Notes: generated by a model from the letters alone, not told the origin. DNA of 64,000 nucleotides from Terriglobia bacterium (GCA_020073205.1 JAIQFR010000005.1:23234-87233); one strand, 5' to 3'. Shown: positions 35,707 through 45,349, numbered from the stretch's first letter. Numbers and translations: made by a program.

Positions 35707-35962
35707 TTGGCATCACACGGTTCGCGCTTTCAGCAACAAGGCTGCAAGGCCAACGAAAACAGGACGCCCGGCGATCCGGGTCCCGGGGAATGCTTCTTGC
35801 TGCGTCCAGGCCACAGGCGGGGATGGTGTGTCCCCGTCCAGGCTCGGAGGGTCCGGGAGGAGGGAGCCTTGAGTCGCCAATCACCCGCGGTGCGGACCGT
35901 GGGGAGGCACCGAATCTGGGAATGCCGGGCTGGCTTCCCGCGTCCAGGAGGAGGAGAAAAGC

Positions 35963-38900
35963 ATGAGGCGATGGAGTAGAGGTCATGTCGCCCTCGCCGC
36001 CTTCATGGTCTGTTTCCTGTGCGGATGGGCATTCGCGCAAGAGCTGACCACGGGGATCGTCGAGGGAGTCGTCAAGGACGACAAGGGCAGACCGGTCGAG
36101 GGGGCGGCGATCTCGGTGGATGGACCTCAGGGCCACCACACCGCGGTCTCCGACGCGGACGGCCGCTTCTCCGTCCGGTCCCTGCCGGCGGGCACCTACC
36201 TGGTGAAGGCCGAGGCGCACGGCTTCGGCACCGTCGTGCAGAGCGGCGTCCAGGTGAACATCAACAAGCGCACCCAGGTCCCGTTCAAGCTGAGCGGTGG
36301 CAGGGTCGAGACGGTCACCGTCACCTCGGAAGCGCCCATCGTGGACATGAAGAACACGTCCGTGGGCGCGACCATTTCTGTGAGCAGCATGGTGGATTAC
36401 ATCCCGCTCGGCCGGAACTTCTCCGCGATGTTCACTCTCTCCCCCGGCGTGGTGAGCGGGCTGAACTCCGGGGCGGGCAACTACTCGATCTCCGGATCCT
36501 CCGGGCTCGAGAACTCGTACCTGGTGGACGGCGTCAACATCACGAACTCCGGCTACGGCGGCATCGGCTCCTACAACCGCCGGTACGGCTCGCTGGGGTC
36601 CGGGGTGACCAACGACTTCATCGACCAGGTCGAGGTCAAGGAAGCCGGTTTCGAGGCGGAGTTCGGCCAGGCCACCGGCGGCGTTGTGAACGCCGTGGTT
36701 AAGAGCGGGACGAACAACCTCTCCGGCCAGGTCGCGATCTACTCCCAGCCGACGTCATTCGAGAGCGAGCGGAAGCTGGTGTACACGTTCCCCGACGCGG
36801 TCCCCATCAAGGACCGGCAGCAGCAGGACATCGGCCTGTCGCTGGGTGGCCCGATCCTCAAGGACAGGCTGTTCTGGTTCGCCGCGTACAACCCGGTCGA
36901 GACCAAGACCACGTTCGAGCGCACCGGACTCGACCCGACGGCGCTCTACGCGATCGTCGACGGCGAGAAGGTCTACTACGACCCGGCCCAGACGAGCTTC
37001 GGCCGCACCGCGGTCCGCACGCGGGACAACGACAACTATGCGGCGAAGTTCTCGTGGTACATGACCCCGAACCATCGCTTCGAGGTGACCGCCTTCGGCG
37101 ATCCCTCCACGGGCAAGCTCGGGCCACAGCTCGGCACCGCGATTCGCCGCGTCGGCGAGCAGGGGTTCTCCAAGCTGGACTACGGCGGCAACAACGTCTC
37201 GCTGAAGTACGCCGGAGCCATCACGTCGAACTTCTTCGTCGACGGATTGGTGGCGCGCCACAAGTCGAAGCTGAAGGAACAGGCCCAGGAGCTCTTCGAG
37301 CTGGAGAATCTCGACATACCTGGTGGCCTCGTCAGTGGCGGCCTCGGCTTCACGCCGGACACCGACGAGAACGTGGACCAGTACGCCCTCAAGCTGACGT
37401 ACGTGATCGGCAACCACGAGATCAAGGGCGGCTGGCAGCAGGACAAAGTGGAGTACACCGAGGCGGGCAAAGAGACCGGTCCGACATTCACCCAAAACCT
37501 CCCGATCGGCGTCTTCGACGATGCATCCGGCAAGTATGTCTGGAGCGGCGAGTACTATCAACAGCCGAGCACAACGGGTGCCTTCTTGACCTTCGAGCAA
37601 ACCACACTCCCTGACGAGTCGACAGTGCCGGTTTATACGGTGCAGCGGTCCCGGACCAGTCCTCTCGGTGTGCTCACGCACAACACCGAGGACAACTTCT
37701 TCCTTCAGGACACCTGGTCTATCACGCCCCGCTGGACGCTGAAGGTCGGCGTGCGCCACACGAAGGAGAACGTCTCGGGCGGCGCCCCGTTCGCGCTGCC
37801 CTTCAGCTTTATTAGCCGCAATACGACCGTCAGCCGCGCCAGACTGGTGGATCCCAATACGCCCACGCCCGAAAACCCCGAGGCCGTGACCTTCCCGCAG
37901 GAATGGGCTCCCCGCGTCGGCGTGACGTGGGACGTCCGCGGCGACGGCCGTCACAAAGTCTATGCTAACTACTCGAAGATGGTTCAGCGCTTGACCCAGG
38001 ACCTCGCCTACCGTGCGTTCTCCAACGAGGTCGACATGAGCCAGCGATGGCTCGACGCGAACCTGACCCAGCCCGCCGCGACCTCGAATTGTCCGGTCGC
38101 GGGCGGCGGGACCGCGCTCTGCCAGGCGGTCCTGACCGTCACGGGCTCGAGCCCGACCCAGGTCTGGAGCGGGACCAAGCTCCCTTACACGGAAGAGATG
38201 CTGCTCGGCTACTCCCGGGAGTTGTCGGCGAATATGAGCGTGGATCTCCGGTACATCCACCGCCGCATCGGTAGGATTATCGAGGACTTCTCCTACGTCC
38301 CACAGGAGGAGATCGATAATCTGTACTGGGGCAGCGAGGCCATCCCTGGAGCGACGTTCAATCCGTACCCGAGTTACCTGTCGAACGATTTCGGGAATTA
38401 CGTCCTCGGCAACCCGTCCCAGAACAGCGGTTCCGCGATAGCCCAGCTCGGCGGTCCCGGCTTCCCGGACTTCCCCAAGCCGAGGCGCGACTATGACGCC
38501 TTCGAGGTCATCTTCAACAAGCGGTTCTCTGACAACTGGGTGATGTGGGCGTCATACCGCTACGGCCAGCTTATCGGTAACTACGAGGGGCTCCTCAGGA
38601 ACGACAACGGCCAGGACGACCCGAACATCACGTCGCTCTACGACTTTCCCGATTCGCCCCTGATGCACGGGCAGTTCATCGCCGGCCCGCTGAATACCGA
38701 CGTCAAGCACAACCTGAAAGTGTTCGCGACCTACCAGTTCAAGAACGGCCTCAGCATGGGCGCGGCTCTCACCTGGTCCACGGGTGTGCCGCGGTTCCCG
38801 CAGCTCGTGCACCCGAACGACTTCTACCAACTTCCTGGCGTCGGGGAGGTCCCGGGGACCGACCCGGTGTATGGCTCCTGGCTACAACGCATGAACCTCG

Positions 38901-39391
38901 TGCCGGTCCCGGGATTCCCGGGGCAGTATACGGAGGCGGCGGTCGGCGCACCTTTCCTGGTGCTGTCAAATGGGATCGGGGCTCTGCCCAGCCAGATGTC
39001 TACCGGCCAGGCGCAGAACGGGCAACTGGTGTTCACGCCGTACAACCCGCCCTCGGCGACCACTGGGCAGGTGGATGAGGTCATCACCAACCCGCTCACG
39101 GGTAACAACCAGTTCCTTTACAGCTACGCCACGGTGAAGCGCGACTTCAGTGGCCGCACGCCGGACAGTACCACGATCGACTTCCACGTCTCCTACAATC
39201 TCAAGACCCATTGGAAGAACAGCAACATCAACCTGGGTCTCGACGTGTTCAACCTGTTCAACACCCAGGAAGGCGATACCTGGGACGACGTCCTGGAGCT
39301 CAGTCAGGCCACGCGGAATCCTAACTACGGCAGGGCTGACACCTACGCGGCTCCGCGCAGCGCGCGCGTGTCGCTGAGGTGGAGCTTCTAG
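35963..39391 (+). CDS. TonB-dependent receptor, Oar-like, with CarboxypepD N-domain
   Basis: This 1142-residue outer-membrane protein has a signal peptide (ending GWAFAQ), a carboxypeptidase-regulatory domain (GIVEGVVKDDKGRPVEGAAI to about residue 110), a plug domain (SVSSMVDYIPLGRNFSAMF, then NSYLVDGVNI, and VKEAGFEAEFGQATGGVVNA) and a long beta barrel ending in RVSLRWSF with terminal phenylalanine. This plan is that of Oar/OmpA-related receptors abundant in Acidobacteria, probably for uptake of large substrates or adhesion; the ligand is unknown. The ATG follows AGGAGGAGG. Codon use is less GC-biased than in neighbouring genes in the barrel. A strong terminator follows. Confidence 0.9.
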   Translation: MRRWSRGHVALAAFMVCFLCGWAFAQELTTGIVEGVVKDDKGRPVEGAAISVDGPQGHHTAVSDADGRFSVRSLPAGTYLVKAEAHGFGTVVQSGVQVNINKRTQVPFKLSGGRVETVTVTSEAPIVDMKNTSVGATISVSSMVDYIPLGRNFSAMFTLSPGVVSGLNSGAGNYSISGSSGLENSYLVDGVNITNSGYGGIGSYNRRYGSLGSGVTNDFIDQVEVKEAGFEAEFGQATGGVVNAVVKSGTNNLSGQVAIYSQPTSFESERKLVYTFPDAVPIKDRQQQDIGLSLGGPILKDRLFWFAAYNPVETKTTFERTGLDPTALYAIVDGEKVYYDPAQTSFGRTAVRTRDNDNYAAKFSWYMTPNHRFEVTAFGDPSTGKLGPQLGTAIRRVGEQGFSKLDYGGNNVSLKYAGAITSNFFVDGLVARHKSKLKEQAQELFELENLDIPGGLVSGGLGFTPDTDENVDQYALKLTYVIGNHEIKGGWQQDKVEYTEAGKETGPTFTQNLPIGVFDDASGKYVWSGEYYQQPSTTGAFLTFEQTTLPDESTVPVYTVQRSRTSPLGVLTHNTEDNFFLQDTWSITPRWTLKVGVRHTKENVSGGAPFALPFSFISRNTTVSRARLVDPNTPTPENPEAVTFPQEWAPRVGVTWDVRGDGRHKVYANYSKMVQRLTQDLAYRAFSNEVDMSQRWLDANLTQPAATSNCPVAGGGTALCQAVLTVTGSSPTQVWSGTKLPYTEEMLLGYSRELSANMSVDLRYIHRRIGRIIEDFSYVPQEEIDNLYWGSEAIPGATFNPYPSYLSNDFGNYVLGNPSQNSGSAIAQLGGPGFPDFPKPRRDYDAFEVIFNKRFSDNWVMWASYRYGQLIGNYEGLLRNDNGQDDPNITSLYDFPDSPLMHGQFIAGPLNTDVKHNLKVFATYQFKNGLSMGAALTWSTGVPRFPQLVHPNDFYQLPGVGEVPGTDPVYGSWLQRMNLVPVPGFPGQYTEAAVGAPFLVLSNGIGALPSQMSTGQAQNGQLVFTPYNPPSATTGQVDEVITNPLTGNNQFLYSYATVKRDFSGRTPDSTTIDFHVSYNLKTHWKNSNINLGLDVFNLFNTQEGDTWDDVLELSQATRNPNYGRADTYAAPRSARVSLRWSF

Positions 39392-39419
39392 AATCCCGGT
39401 CGCACCAATCGAACTTCGA

Positions 39420-39448
39420 GGGGGAGCCCGCCGGGGCTCCCCCTTTTC
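39420..39448 (+). terminator. Rho-independent terminator after the TonB-dependent receptor
   Basis: A perfect 10-bp stem (39420-39429 with 39434-39443) with a GCCG tetraloop is followed by TTTTC, 29 bases past the receptor stop codon. It also separates this unit from the convergent ndk gene. Confidence 0.85.
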
Positions 39449-39482
39449 TTTGCCGCGTGAACCGGGACCGGAGGCCGATCGC

Positions 39483-39911
39483 CTACCCCAGCAGATCGAC
39501 CCCGCCGAAGAAGTAGGCGATCTCGAACGCGGCGGTCTCGGGGGCGTCCGAGCCGTGGACGACGTTCCGCTCGACGGAGGTCGCGAGCTCCTTGCGCAGC
39601 GTCCCCGGCGCAGCGTTGGAGGGGTTCGTGGAGCCCATGATCTCGCGCCACCTCGAGATCGCGTCCTCCCTCTCCAGGACCACGACGATGGCCGGCCCCG
39701 ACGACATGAACGAGGTCAGGCTCGCGAAGAACGGCTTGCCGCGGTGGACCGCGTAGAACCCCTCCGCCTCGGCCATGCCCAGTCGGACCATTCTGAGCGC
39801 CGCGATCCGGAACCCCTCGGCCTCGATCCGCGCGATCACCTTCCCGGCGACGCGCTGCTCCACGGCGTCCGGCTTCACGATCGCCAGCGTCCTCTGAACG
39901 TGGTGCGTCAT
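39483..39911 (-). CDS. ndk: Nucleoside-diphosphate kinase
   Basis: This 142-residue enzyme transfers the gamma-phosphate between nucleoside di- and triphosphates through a phosphohistidine. [12 protein letters not shown] is the N-terminal motif and the active-site histidine is in [25 protein letters not shown] and the final EIAYFFG are also standard. Its start overlaps the sucD stop by four bases (ATGA), placing it as the last gene of a sucC-sucD-ndk operon. The link makes sense because succinyl-CoA synthetase produces the ATP or GTP that Ndk balances. Confidence 0.95.
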   Translation of the reverse strand: MTHHVQRTLAIVKPDAVEQRVAGKVIARIEAEGFRIAALRMVRLGMAEAEGFYAVHRGKPFFASLTSFMSSGPAIVVVLEREDAISRWREIMGSTNPSNAAPGTLRKELATSVERNVVHGSDAPETAAFEIAYFFGGVDLLG

Positions 39912-40798
39912 CCCGTCTCCCCGCCTCGCTCTGCGAGTGCCTTCATCACGGTTTCACCGATCGCCGCCGGGGTCAAAACAACCGCGATCCCCCCCTCCCG
40001 GAGCGCCTTCATCTTCTCCGCGGCGGTCCCCTTCCCGCCGGCGATGATCGCGCCGGCGTGTCCCATCCGTCGCCCCGGAGGGGCGGTCTGACCGGCGACG
40101 AACGCGACCACCGGCTTCGTGACGTGCGCCTTCACGAACGCCGCGGCCTCCTCCTCGGCGGTCCCCCCGATCTCGCCGATCATGACCACGGCGCGGGTCT
40201 CCGGGTCGGCCTGGAACAGCGCCAGCATGTCGATGAAGTTCGTGCCGGGAATCGGGTCGCCGCCGATGCCGACGCAGGTGGACTGGCCGATGCCGAGGCG
40301 GGTCAGCTGGTCCACCGCCTCGTAGGTCAGGGTGCCCGAGCGGGAGACGACGCCCACGGGGCCGGGCCGGTGGATGTGCCCCGGCATGATCCCGATCTTG
40401 CATCGGCCCGGGGAGATGATCCCGGGGCAGTTGGGGCCGATGAGTCTCGTCGTTTTCCCCTCGAGGAACGTCATGACCCGGACCATGTCGAGGGTCGGAA
40501 TCCCCTCGGTGATGCACACCACCAGCGGGATCAGGGCGGACGCCGCCTCGAGGATCGCGTCGGCGGCGAACGGCGGCGGGACGAAGATCACGCTGGCGTT
40601 CGCGCCGGTCAACCGCACGGCCTCGTCGACCGTGTCGAACACCGGAATGCCGTCCAGGGTCGCCCCTCCCTTGCCCGGCGTGACCCCCGCCGCCACCTTC
40701 GTGCCGTACTCCACCGCCTTGCGCGTGTGGAACGTCCCCTCGCCTCCGGTGATCCCCTGGACCAAGAGCCTCGTCTCGGTGCCCACCAGGACGGCCAT
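39908..40798 (-). CDS. sucD: Succinyl-CoA synthetase alpha subunit
   Basis: This 296-residue TCA-cycle subunit binds CoA and carries the phosphohistidine. [54 protein letters not shown] and the histidine in [21 protein letters not shown] are the family motifs. The ATG at 40798 follows the sucC stop by two bases. The open frame continues upstream through sucC but only as a shadow. Confidence 0.95.
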   Translation of the reverse strand: MAVLVGTETRLLVQGITGGEGTFHTRKAVEYGTKVAAGVTPGKGGATLDGIPVFDTVDEAVRLTGANASVIFVPPPFAADAILEAASALIPLVVCITEGIPTLDMVRVMTFLEGKTTRLIGPNCPGIISPGRCKIGIMPGHIHRPGPVGVVSRSGTLTYEAVDQLTRLGIGQSTCVGIGGDPIPGTNFIDMLALFQADPETRAVVMIGEIGGTAEEEAAAFVKAHVTKPVVAFVAGQTAPPGRRMGHAGAIIAGGKGTAAEKMKALREGGIAVVLTPAAIGETVMKALAERGGETG

Positions 40799-40800
40799 CG

Positions 40801-42024
40801 CTACCTCCCCGCCGCCGCGGCGACAACCTTCTCCGCCGCGTCCTTCATCCCGTCCGCCACGACGAACGTGAGGCCGGAGTCCCGCAGGATCTCCCGTCCC
40901 CTCTCCACGTTCGTTCCTTCGAGCCGCACCACCATCGGCACCGCGACGCCGACCTTTCGCGCCGCGGCGACGACCCCCTCCGCGACGACGTCGCACCTCA
41001 TGATCCCGCCGAAGATGTTCACCAGGACCGCCTTCACGCCGCGGTCCTTCATGAGGATCTCGAACGCGGCGGTGACGGTCTCGGTGGTCGCGCCTCCTCC
41101 GACGTCGAGGAAGTTCGCCGGGTTGCCCCCGTGGTGCTTGATGATGTCCATGGTCCCCATGGCGAGGCCGGCACCGTTGACCATGCACCCGACGGTCCCG
41201 TCGAGCTTGATGTAGTTCAGGCCGTACTTCGACGCCTCGACCTCCAGGGGGTCCTCCTCGTCGAGGTCCCTGAGGCCGGCCACGTCGGGATGGCGGAAGA
41301 GCGCGTTGTCGTCGAAGTTCATCTTGGCGTCGAGCGCCAGCACCCGTCCGCCCCCCGTGACGATCAGGGGGTTGATCTCGGCGAGGGAGGCATCCGTGGC
41401 GGTGAACGCCTGCGAGAGGGCGCCCACGAGCTTTCCGGTCCGGGACACCAGATCGGACTTCATCCCGAGGCCGAAGGCGATCTTGCGGCCGATCCAGGGG
41501 GAGAAGCCCGCCTTGGGATCGAGCGGCACCTTCAGGATCGCGTCGGGGCGGCTCGCCGCGACCTCCTCGATCTCCGTCCCGCCCTCCGCGCTCGCGATGA
41601 ACACCAGCGACCGCGCCGCCCGGTCCAGGAGGAGCGCGAGGTAGTACTCGCGCGCGATGTCCATGGCCTCCTCGACCAGGACTCGGCGGACCTCCTTCCC
41701 GTCGGCCCCGCTCTGCTTCGTCACCAGGACATTGCCGAGCATCCGCCGGGCGACCAACTCCGCGGCGTCTCGGCCGTCCACGACGACGACGCCCCCGAGC
41801 GGCTTGGTCCCGTCCGGGCGCAGCACCGGAGCGCCCGTCGCGCGGTCTTTGAACGTCCCCTTCCCGCGGCCTCCTGCGTGGATCTGGGCCTTGACGACGA
41901 CACGACCGCCCAGCTTGTTCGCGATCTCCCTGACCTCGGCGGGGGTGAACGCGACTTCCCCCCTCGGCACGGGCACTCCGTGCCGGCTCAGGATGGCCTT
42001 CGCCTGGTACTCGTGGATCTTCAC
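40801..42024 (-). CDS. sucC: Succinyl-CoA synthetase beta subunit
   Basis: This 407-residue ATP-grasp subunit binds the nucleotide and succinate. [20 protein letters not shown] and [16 protein letters not shown] are the classical N-terminal motifs. [10 protein letters not shown] and [20 protein letters not shown], with [12 protein letters not shown], belong to the succinate/CoA half. The length is slightly above the usual 385-390 because of short insertions. It is the first gene of the sucCD-ndk operon, with a likely promoter at 42081-42110. Confidence 0.95.
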   Translation of the reverse strand: MKIHEYQAKAILSRHGVPVPRGEVAFTPAEVREIANKLGGRVVVKAQIHAGGRGKGTFKDRATGAPVLRPDGTKPLGGVVVVDGRDAAELVARRMLGNVLVTKQSGADGKEVRRVLVEEAMDIAREYYLALLLDRAARSLVFIASAEGGTEIEEVAASRPDAILKVPLDPKAGFSPWIGRKIAFGLGMKSDLVSRTGKLVGALSQAFTATDASLAEINPLIVTGGGRVLALDAKMNFDDNALFRHPDVAGLRDLDEEDPLEVEASKYGLNYIKLDGTVGCMVNGAGLAMGTMDIIKHHGGNPANFLDVGGGATTETVTAAFEILMKDRGVKAVLVNIFGGIMRCDVVAEGVVAAARKVGVAVPMVVRLEGTNVERGREILRDSGLTFVVADGMKDAAEKVVAAAAGR

Positions 42025-42080
42025 CGCGACCTCCGTGCTCGAGGGAATTCGAACGTCGCATGCCCGGAACGTGGCGCGGG

Positions 42081-42110
42081 ATTATAGGACAGCGGTGGAG
42101 AGGGCGACAA
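42081..42110 (-). promoter_or_regulatory. Likely promoter of sucCD-ndk
   Basis: On the minus strand TTGTCG (42110-42105) and a perfect TATAAT (42086-42081) are separated by 18 bases, about 57 bases ahead of the sucC start codon. This fits a housekeeping sigma-70 promoter. Confidence 0.5.
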
Positions 42111-42142
42111 CGCGGCCGGATCTAGTGGCTCTCAAGATGGAG

Positions 42143-42161
42143 CCGGGGGTGGAACCCCCGG
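42143..42161. repeat. Small hairpin beside the repeat element
   Basis: CCGGGGGT, a GGA loop and ACCCCCGG make a perfect 8-bp stem with further flanking pairing (GAGCC and GGCTC). It lies next to the larger dyad at 42210 and may be part of the same element. It is not present at the second copy near 51.8 kb. Confidence 0.6.
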
Positions 42162-42181
42162 AGGCTCACGGCAGCTCCGGA

Positions 42182-42256
42182 GCCGCCGGGGCTCCGCCCC
42201 GGACCCCGCAACCGCAGATCGCGAGGGCCGCGGATCGGCCCTCGCGATCTGCGGTT
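42182..42256 (-). repeat. Repeat element copy 1: GC module plus 21-bp palindrome
   Basis: The palindrome has two perfect 21-base arms (42210-42230 and 42236-42256) around a five-base loop, starting with AACC and ending with GGTT. On its left is a GC-rich module containing GGGGCTCCGCCCC and CCCCGCAACC. The reverse complement of this module closely matches the sequence next to the palindrome at 51819-51864. It lies 15 bases past the gltX stop and could end gltX transcription, although there is no T-tract. Confidence 0.75.
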
Positions 42257-42271
42257 ACTTCCTCAGAATTA

Positions 42272-43717
42272 CTACTTCAGCGCTTCGAGGGCCGTGCGGA
42301 TACGGCGCACGCAGACTTCCCGGCCCAGCGTCTCCATCAGCGCGTAGAGCCCGGGGCCGGCGCCGACCCCCGTGCAGGCGAGCCGGAGCGGGTGCACGAG
42401 GTCGCTGACCTTCACTCCCTCCCGCTCCGCGAAGGTCTTCACGACCGCTTCGAGCGACGCGGCGTCGAACGGGGCCACGGCCTCGACGGACGCGAGGAGC
42501 TTCGCCAGCAAGTCGCGGCTCCCGGGTCTCCATCGCTTCGCCACGGTCTCCGGCTCGTACCCGGCCGGGTCGACGAAGAACCAGCCGGCCTTCTCCAGGA
42601 TCTCGCGGACGAACGTGATCCGCTCCCGCATCAGGTCGACGACCCGCAGGAGATACGCGTCGTCGAACCCCGCGACGCCCCTCGCATCGAGGAGAGGCTT
42701 CAGCTCGCCGACCAGCTCGCCGGGCGACCGCCGCCTCAGGTACTCCGCGTTGAGCCACCGGAGCTTCTCGAGGTCGAAGATCGCGCCGGACTTGTTGACG
42801 CGCTCCAGCGTGAACTCGTCCACCAGATCGGGGAGCGTGAAGAAATCGCGGTCGTACCCGGGGTTCCAGCCGAGGAGCGCCACGAAGTTCACCAGCGTCT
42901 CCGGATAGTACCCCTGCGCGCGATAGTCGGAGACCGACACGTCCGCCTGCCGCTTGCTGAGCTTCGAGCGGTCGGCGCCGAGGAGGAGCGGCAGGTGCGC
43001 GAAGCGGGGCGGGTCCCACCCGAGGTGGCGGTAGAGGAGCACGTGCTTGGGCGTGCTGGGAAGCCACTCCTCGCCGCGGATGACGTGGGTGATCTCCATC
43101 AGGTGGTCGTCCACGACGTTCGCCAAGTGATACGTGGGGTAGCCGTCGGACTTCAGGAGGATCTGGTCGTCGAGGATCTCGGTCAGGAACTCGACCCGGC
43201 CCCGGACGATGTCCGAGACGACCACCGCCCGCTCGTCGGGGATTCTCATCCGAATCACGCACGGCTCCCCGGCGGCGCTCTTCGCCGCGACCTCCTGCGG
43301 CGGGAGCTGAAGGCATCGACGGTCGTATTTCGTGGATTGCTGGTCCTTCCGGCGGTCCTTGCGCATCGCCTCGAGCCGCTCGGCGGTGCAGAAGCAGGGA
43401 TACGCCCGGCCGGACGCGACGAGACGATCGGCCGCGTCCCGATAGTGCGTGAGCCTCTCCGACTGGAAGTACGGGGCGTGCGGTCCCCCGGTCTCCGGTC
43501 CCTCGTCGTACTTGAGCCCCGCCCAGCGGAGCGAGTCGATGATCATCTCGACCGCGCCGGGGACGTGACGGCTGCGATCGGTGTCCTCGATCCTGAGCAC
43601 GAATCTCCCGCCGGACCGCCGTGCGAACAGGTAGTTGTACAGCGCGGTCCTGAGCCCGCCGACGTGGAGGAATCCGGTCGGGCTGGGAGCGAACCGGACG
43701 CGGACCACATCGCTCAT
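42272..43717 (-). CDS. gltX: Glutamyl-tRNA synthetase
   Basis: This 481-residue class I aminoacyl-tRNA synthetase has the HIGH-type motif in FAPSPTGFLHVGGLRTALYN, IEDTDRSR, the zinc-like PCFCTAERL segment and the KMSKS equivalent DRSKLSKRQ. It attaches glutamate to tRNA-Glu. If the organism lacks GlnRS it would also charge tRNA-Gln for amidation by GatCAB, which the window does not show. It is divergent from the tRNA-Gln gene 163 bases away. Confidence 0.96.
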   Translation of the reverse strand: MSDVVRVRFAPSPTGFLHVGGLRTALYNYLFARRSGGRFVLRIEDTDRSRHVPGAVEMIIDSLRWAGLKYDEGPETGGPHAPYFQSERLTHYRDAADRLVASGRAYPCFCTAERLEAMRKDRRKDQQSTKYDRRCLQLPPQEVAAKSAAGEPCVIRMRIPDERAVVVSDIVRGRVEFLTEILDDQILLKSDGYPTYHLANVVDDHLMEITHVIRGEEWLPSTPKHVLLYRHLGWDPPRFAHLPLLLGADRSKLSKRQADVSVSDYRAQGYYPETLVNFVALLGWNPGYDRDFFTLPDLVDEFTLERVNKSGAIFDLEKLRWLNAEYLRRRSPGELVGELKPLLDARGVAGFDDAYLLRVVDLMRERITFVREILEKAGWFFVDPAGYEPETVAKRWRPGSRDLLAKLLASVEAVAPFDAASLEAVVKTFAEREGVKVSDLVHPLRLACTGVGAGPGLYALMETLGREVCVRRIRTALEALK

Positions 43718-43829
43718 GCTCGTCTCCCGGGCCCTCTTCGAGGACCTCGCCCCCCCCGAGCGGACGGCTCACGGGTCCGGGCGGCCGGCGGGAACGATAG
43801 CAACGCGGCGGACGATCCGGCAAGCTTCC

Positions 43830-43858
43830 TTGACCGAGTCGGACGCGGTTCCTATAAT
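43830..43858 (+). promoter_or_regulatory. Promoter of tRNA-Gln
   Basis: TTGACC (43830-43835), a 17-base spacer and a perfect TATAAT (43853-43858) end 22 bases before the mature tRNA. This is close to the sigma-70 consensus, as expected for a stable RNA gene. Confidence 0.75.
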
Positions 43859-43880
43859 CTGCCCGCACTCCGGAGCCTGC

Positions 43881-43954
43881 TGGGGAGTCGTCCAATGGTA
43901 GGACATGCGGCTCTGGACCGTAGAATCGGGGTTCGAATCCCTGCTCCCCAGCCA
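43881..43954 (+). tRNA. tRNA-Gln (anticodon CTG)
   Basis: A complete cloverleaf. The 7-bp acceptor stem (TGGGGAG/CTCCCCA) is perfect, the D stem is GTCC/GGAC, and the anticodon stem TGCGG/CCGTA holds loop CTCTGGA with anticodon CTG. The T arm contains TTCGAAT, the discriminator is G and the CCA end is encoded. It reads CAG codons. A strong promoter precedes it. cydA begins 37 bases downstream, so read-through into the oxidase operon is possible. Confidence 0.95.
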
Positions 43955-43991
43955 ACAGCCGTCGGTTGAGCGCCGAGGGGAGGAGGCCGAC

Positions 43992-45341
43992 ATGGACAGC
44001 GCGCTCACCGTGCACCGGCTCCACTTCGCCTTCACCGCGACGTTCCACTACCTGTTTCCCCAGCTCACCATGGGGCTCGCGCTCCTGCTGTTCGTCCTCA
44101 AGGTGATGGCGCTCCGCACCGGCGAGGAAGATCACAACCGGGCCGCGCGCTTCTGGGGGAAGGTCTTCGCGGTGAGCTTCACGATGGGGGTCGTCACCGG
44201 GATCCCGCTGGAATTCCAGTTCGGGACGAACTGGTCTGAGTTCTCGAAGGCCGCAGGAGGCGTGATCGGGCAAACGCTGGCGATGGAGGGGACCTTCGCG
44301 TTCTTCCTCGAGTCGACTTTCCTCGGCCTGTTCCTGTTCGGCGAGAAGCGGCTCGGACCGCGGCTCCACACCGCCAGCGCCTTCCTCGTCTTCCTCGGCT
44401 CCTGGGTCTCGGGCTACTTCATCGTCGTCACGGACGCCTTCATGCAGCACCCCGCCGGCCACGCGGTCGCCGCGGACGGCAAGATCCTGCTCGCCAGCCT
44501 CGGGGGGCTCCTGCTGAACCCCTGGGGGCTCTGGCAGTACGCCCACACGATGGCCGGCTCGACGGTCACCGCCTCGTTCGCGATGGCGGCGGTGGGCTCC
44601 CTGTACCTCCTCCAGGAGCGCCACGGCGGGTACGGCAAGCTGTTCGTTCGGCTCGGCGTGATCGCAGGGACGATCGCCTCGCTCCTACAGGTCTTCCCCA
44701 CCGGCGACGGCCAGGGACAGATGGTGGCCCGTCACCAGCCCGCGACGCTCGCGGCGATGGAAGGCCTGTTCAGGACCGAGGCTGGCGCTCCTCTCGCGAT
44801 TGTCGGCCAGCCCGACGTCGAGCGGCGGCGCCTGGACAACCCGCTCACCGTCCCGAAGATGCTCAGCTTCCTCACGTACCGGCGCTGGAACGCCGAGGTG
44901 AAGGGCCTCGACGACTTCCCGCCGGAGAGCTGGCCCGACAACATACCGCTCCTCTACTACGCCTACCACGTGATGGTCGGGCTCGGCTCGATCTTCATCG
45001 CGATCATGGTGTTCTCGGCGTTCGAGCTCTACCGGGGGTCGCTGTACGCCTCGCGGCCGGCGCTCTGGGTCCTGATGCTCGCCTTCCCCTTCCCGTTCAT
45101 CGCGAACACCGCGGGGTGGATCACCGCGGAGGTGGGTCGCCAGCCGTGGGTGATCTACGGCCTGATGAGGACGGCGGAGGGCTATTCGACCGCGGTCTCC
45201 GCCGGCAACGCCACGTTCACGCTCATCGGGTTCGCGGGGATGTACACCGTGCTCGGGATCCTGGCGGTGTACCTCATCGGACGCGAGATCGCCCACGGTC
45301 CCGAGCCCGCCGGCGGCTCCCTGGACCTGCGCCGGAGCTGA
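43992..45341 (+). CDS. cydA: Cytochrome bd-type quinol oxidase subunit I
   Basis: This is a 449-residue integral membrane subunit with about nine helices. It contains the heme b558 region near LHFAFTATFHYLFPQLTMG, FQFGTNWSEFSKAAG, the His/Glu-bearing AMEGTFAFFLEST and the signature GWITAEVGRQPWVIYGLMRT. The quinol loop is short, as in the cyanide-insensitive branch. The enzyme reduces oxygen to water with quinol, usually at low oxygen. The ATG at 43992 follows GGGGAGGAGG. cydB starts eight bases downstream. Confidence 0.95.
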   Translation: MDSALTVHRLHFAFTATFHYLFPQLTMGLALLLFVLKVMALRTGEEDHNRAARFWGKVFAVSFTMGVVTGIPLEFQFGTNWSEFSKAAGGVIGQTLAMEGTFAFFLESTFLGLFLFGEKRLGPRLHTASAFLVFLGSWVSGYFIVVTDAFMQHPAGHAVAADGKILLASLGGLLLNPWGLWQYAHTMAGSTVTASFAMAAVGSLYLLQERHGGYGKLFVRLGVIAGTIASLLQVFPTGDGQGQMVARHQPATLAAMEGLFRTEAGAPLAIVGQPDVERRRLDNPLTVPKMLSFLTYRRWNAEVKGLDDFPPESWPDNIPLLYYAYHVMVGLGSIFIAIMVFSAFELYRGSLYASRPALWVLMLAFPFPFIANTAGWITAEVGRQPWVIYGLMRTAEGYSTAVSAGNATFTLIGFAGMYTVLGILAVYLIGREIAHGPEPAGGSLDLRRS

Positions 45342-45349
45342 GAGTCGAC

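Noticed and set aside
35707-35962. A small gene before the TonB-dependent receptor
   Set aside because: Short frames there lack ribosome-binding sites and motifs; the stretch more likely carries the leader and promoter of the receptor gene.
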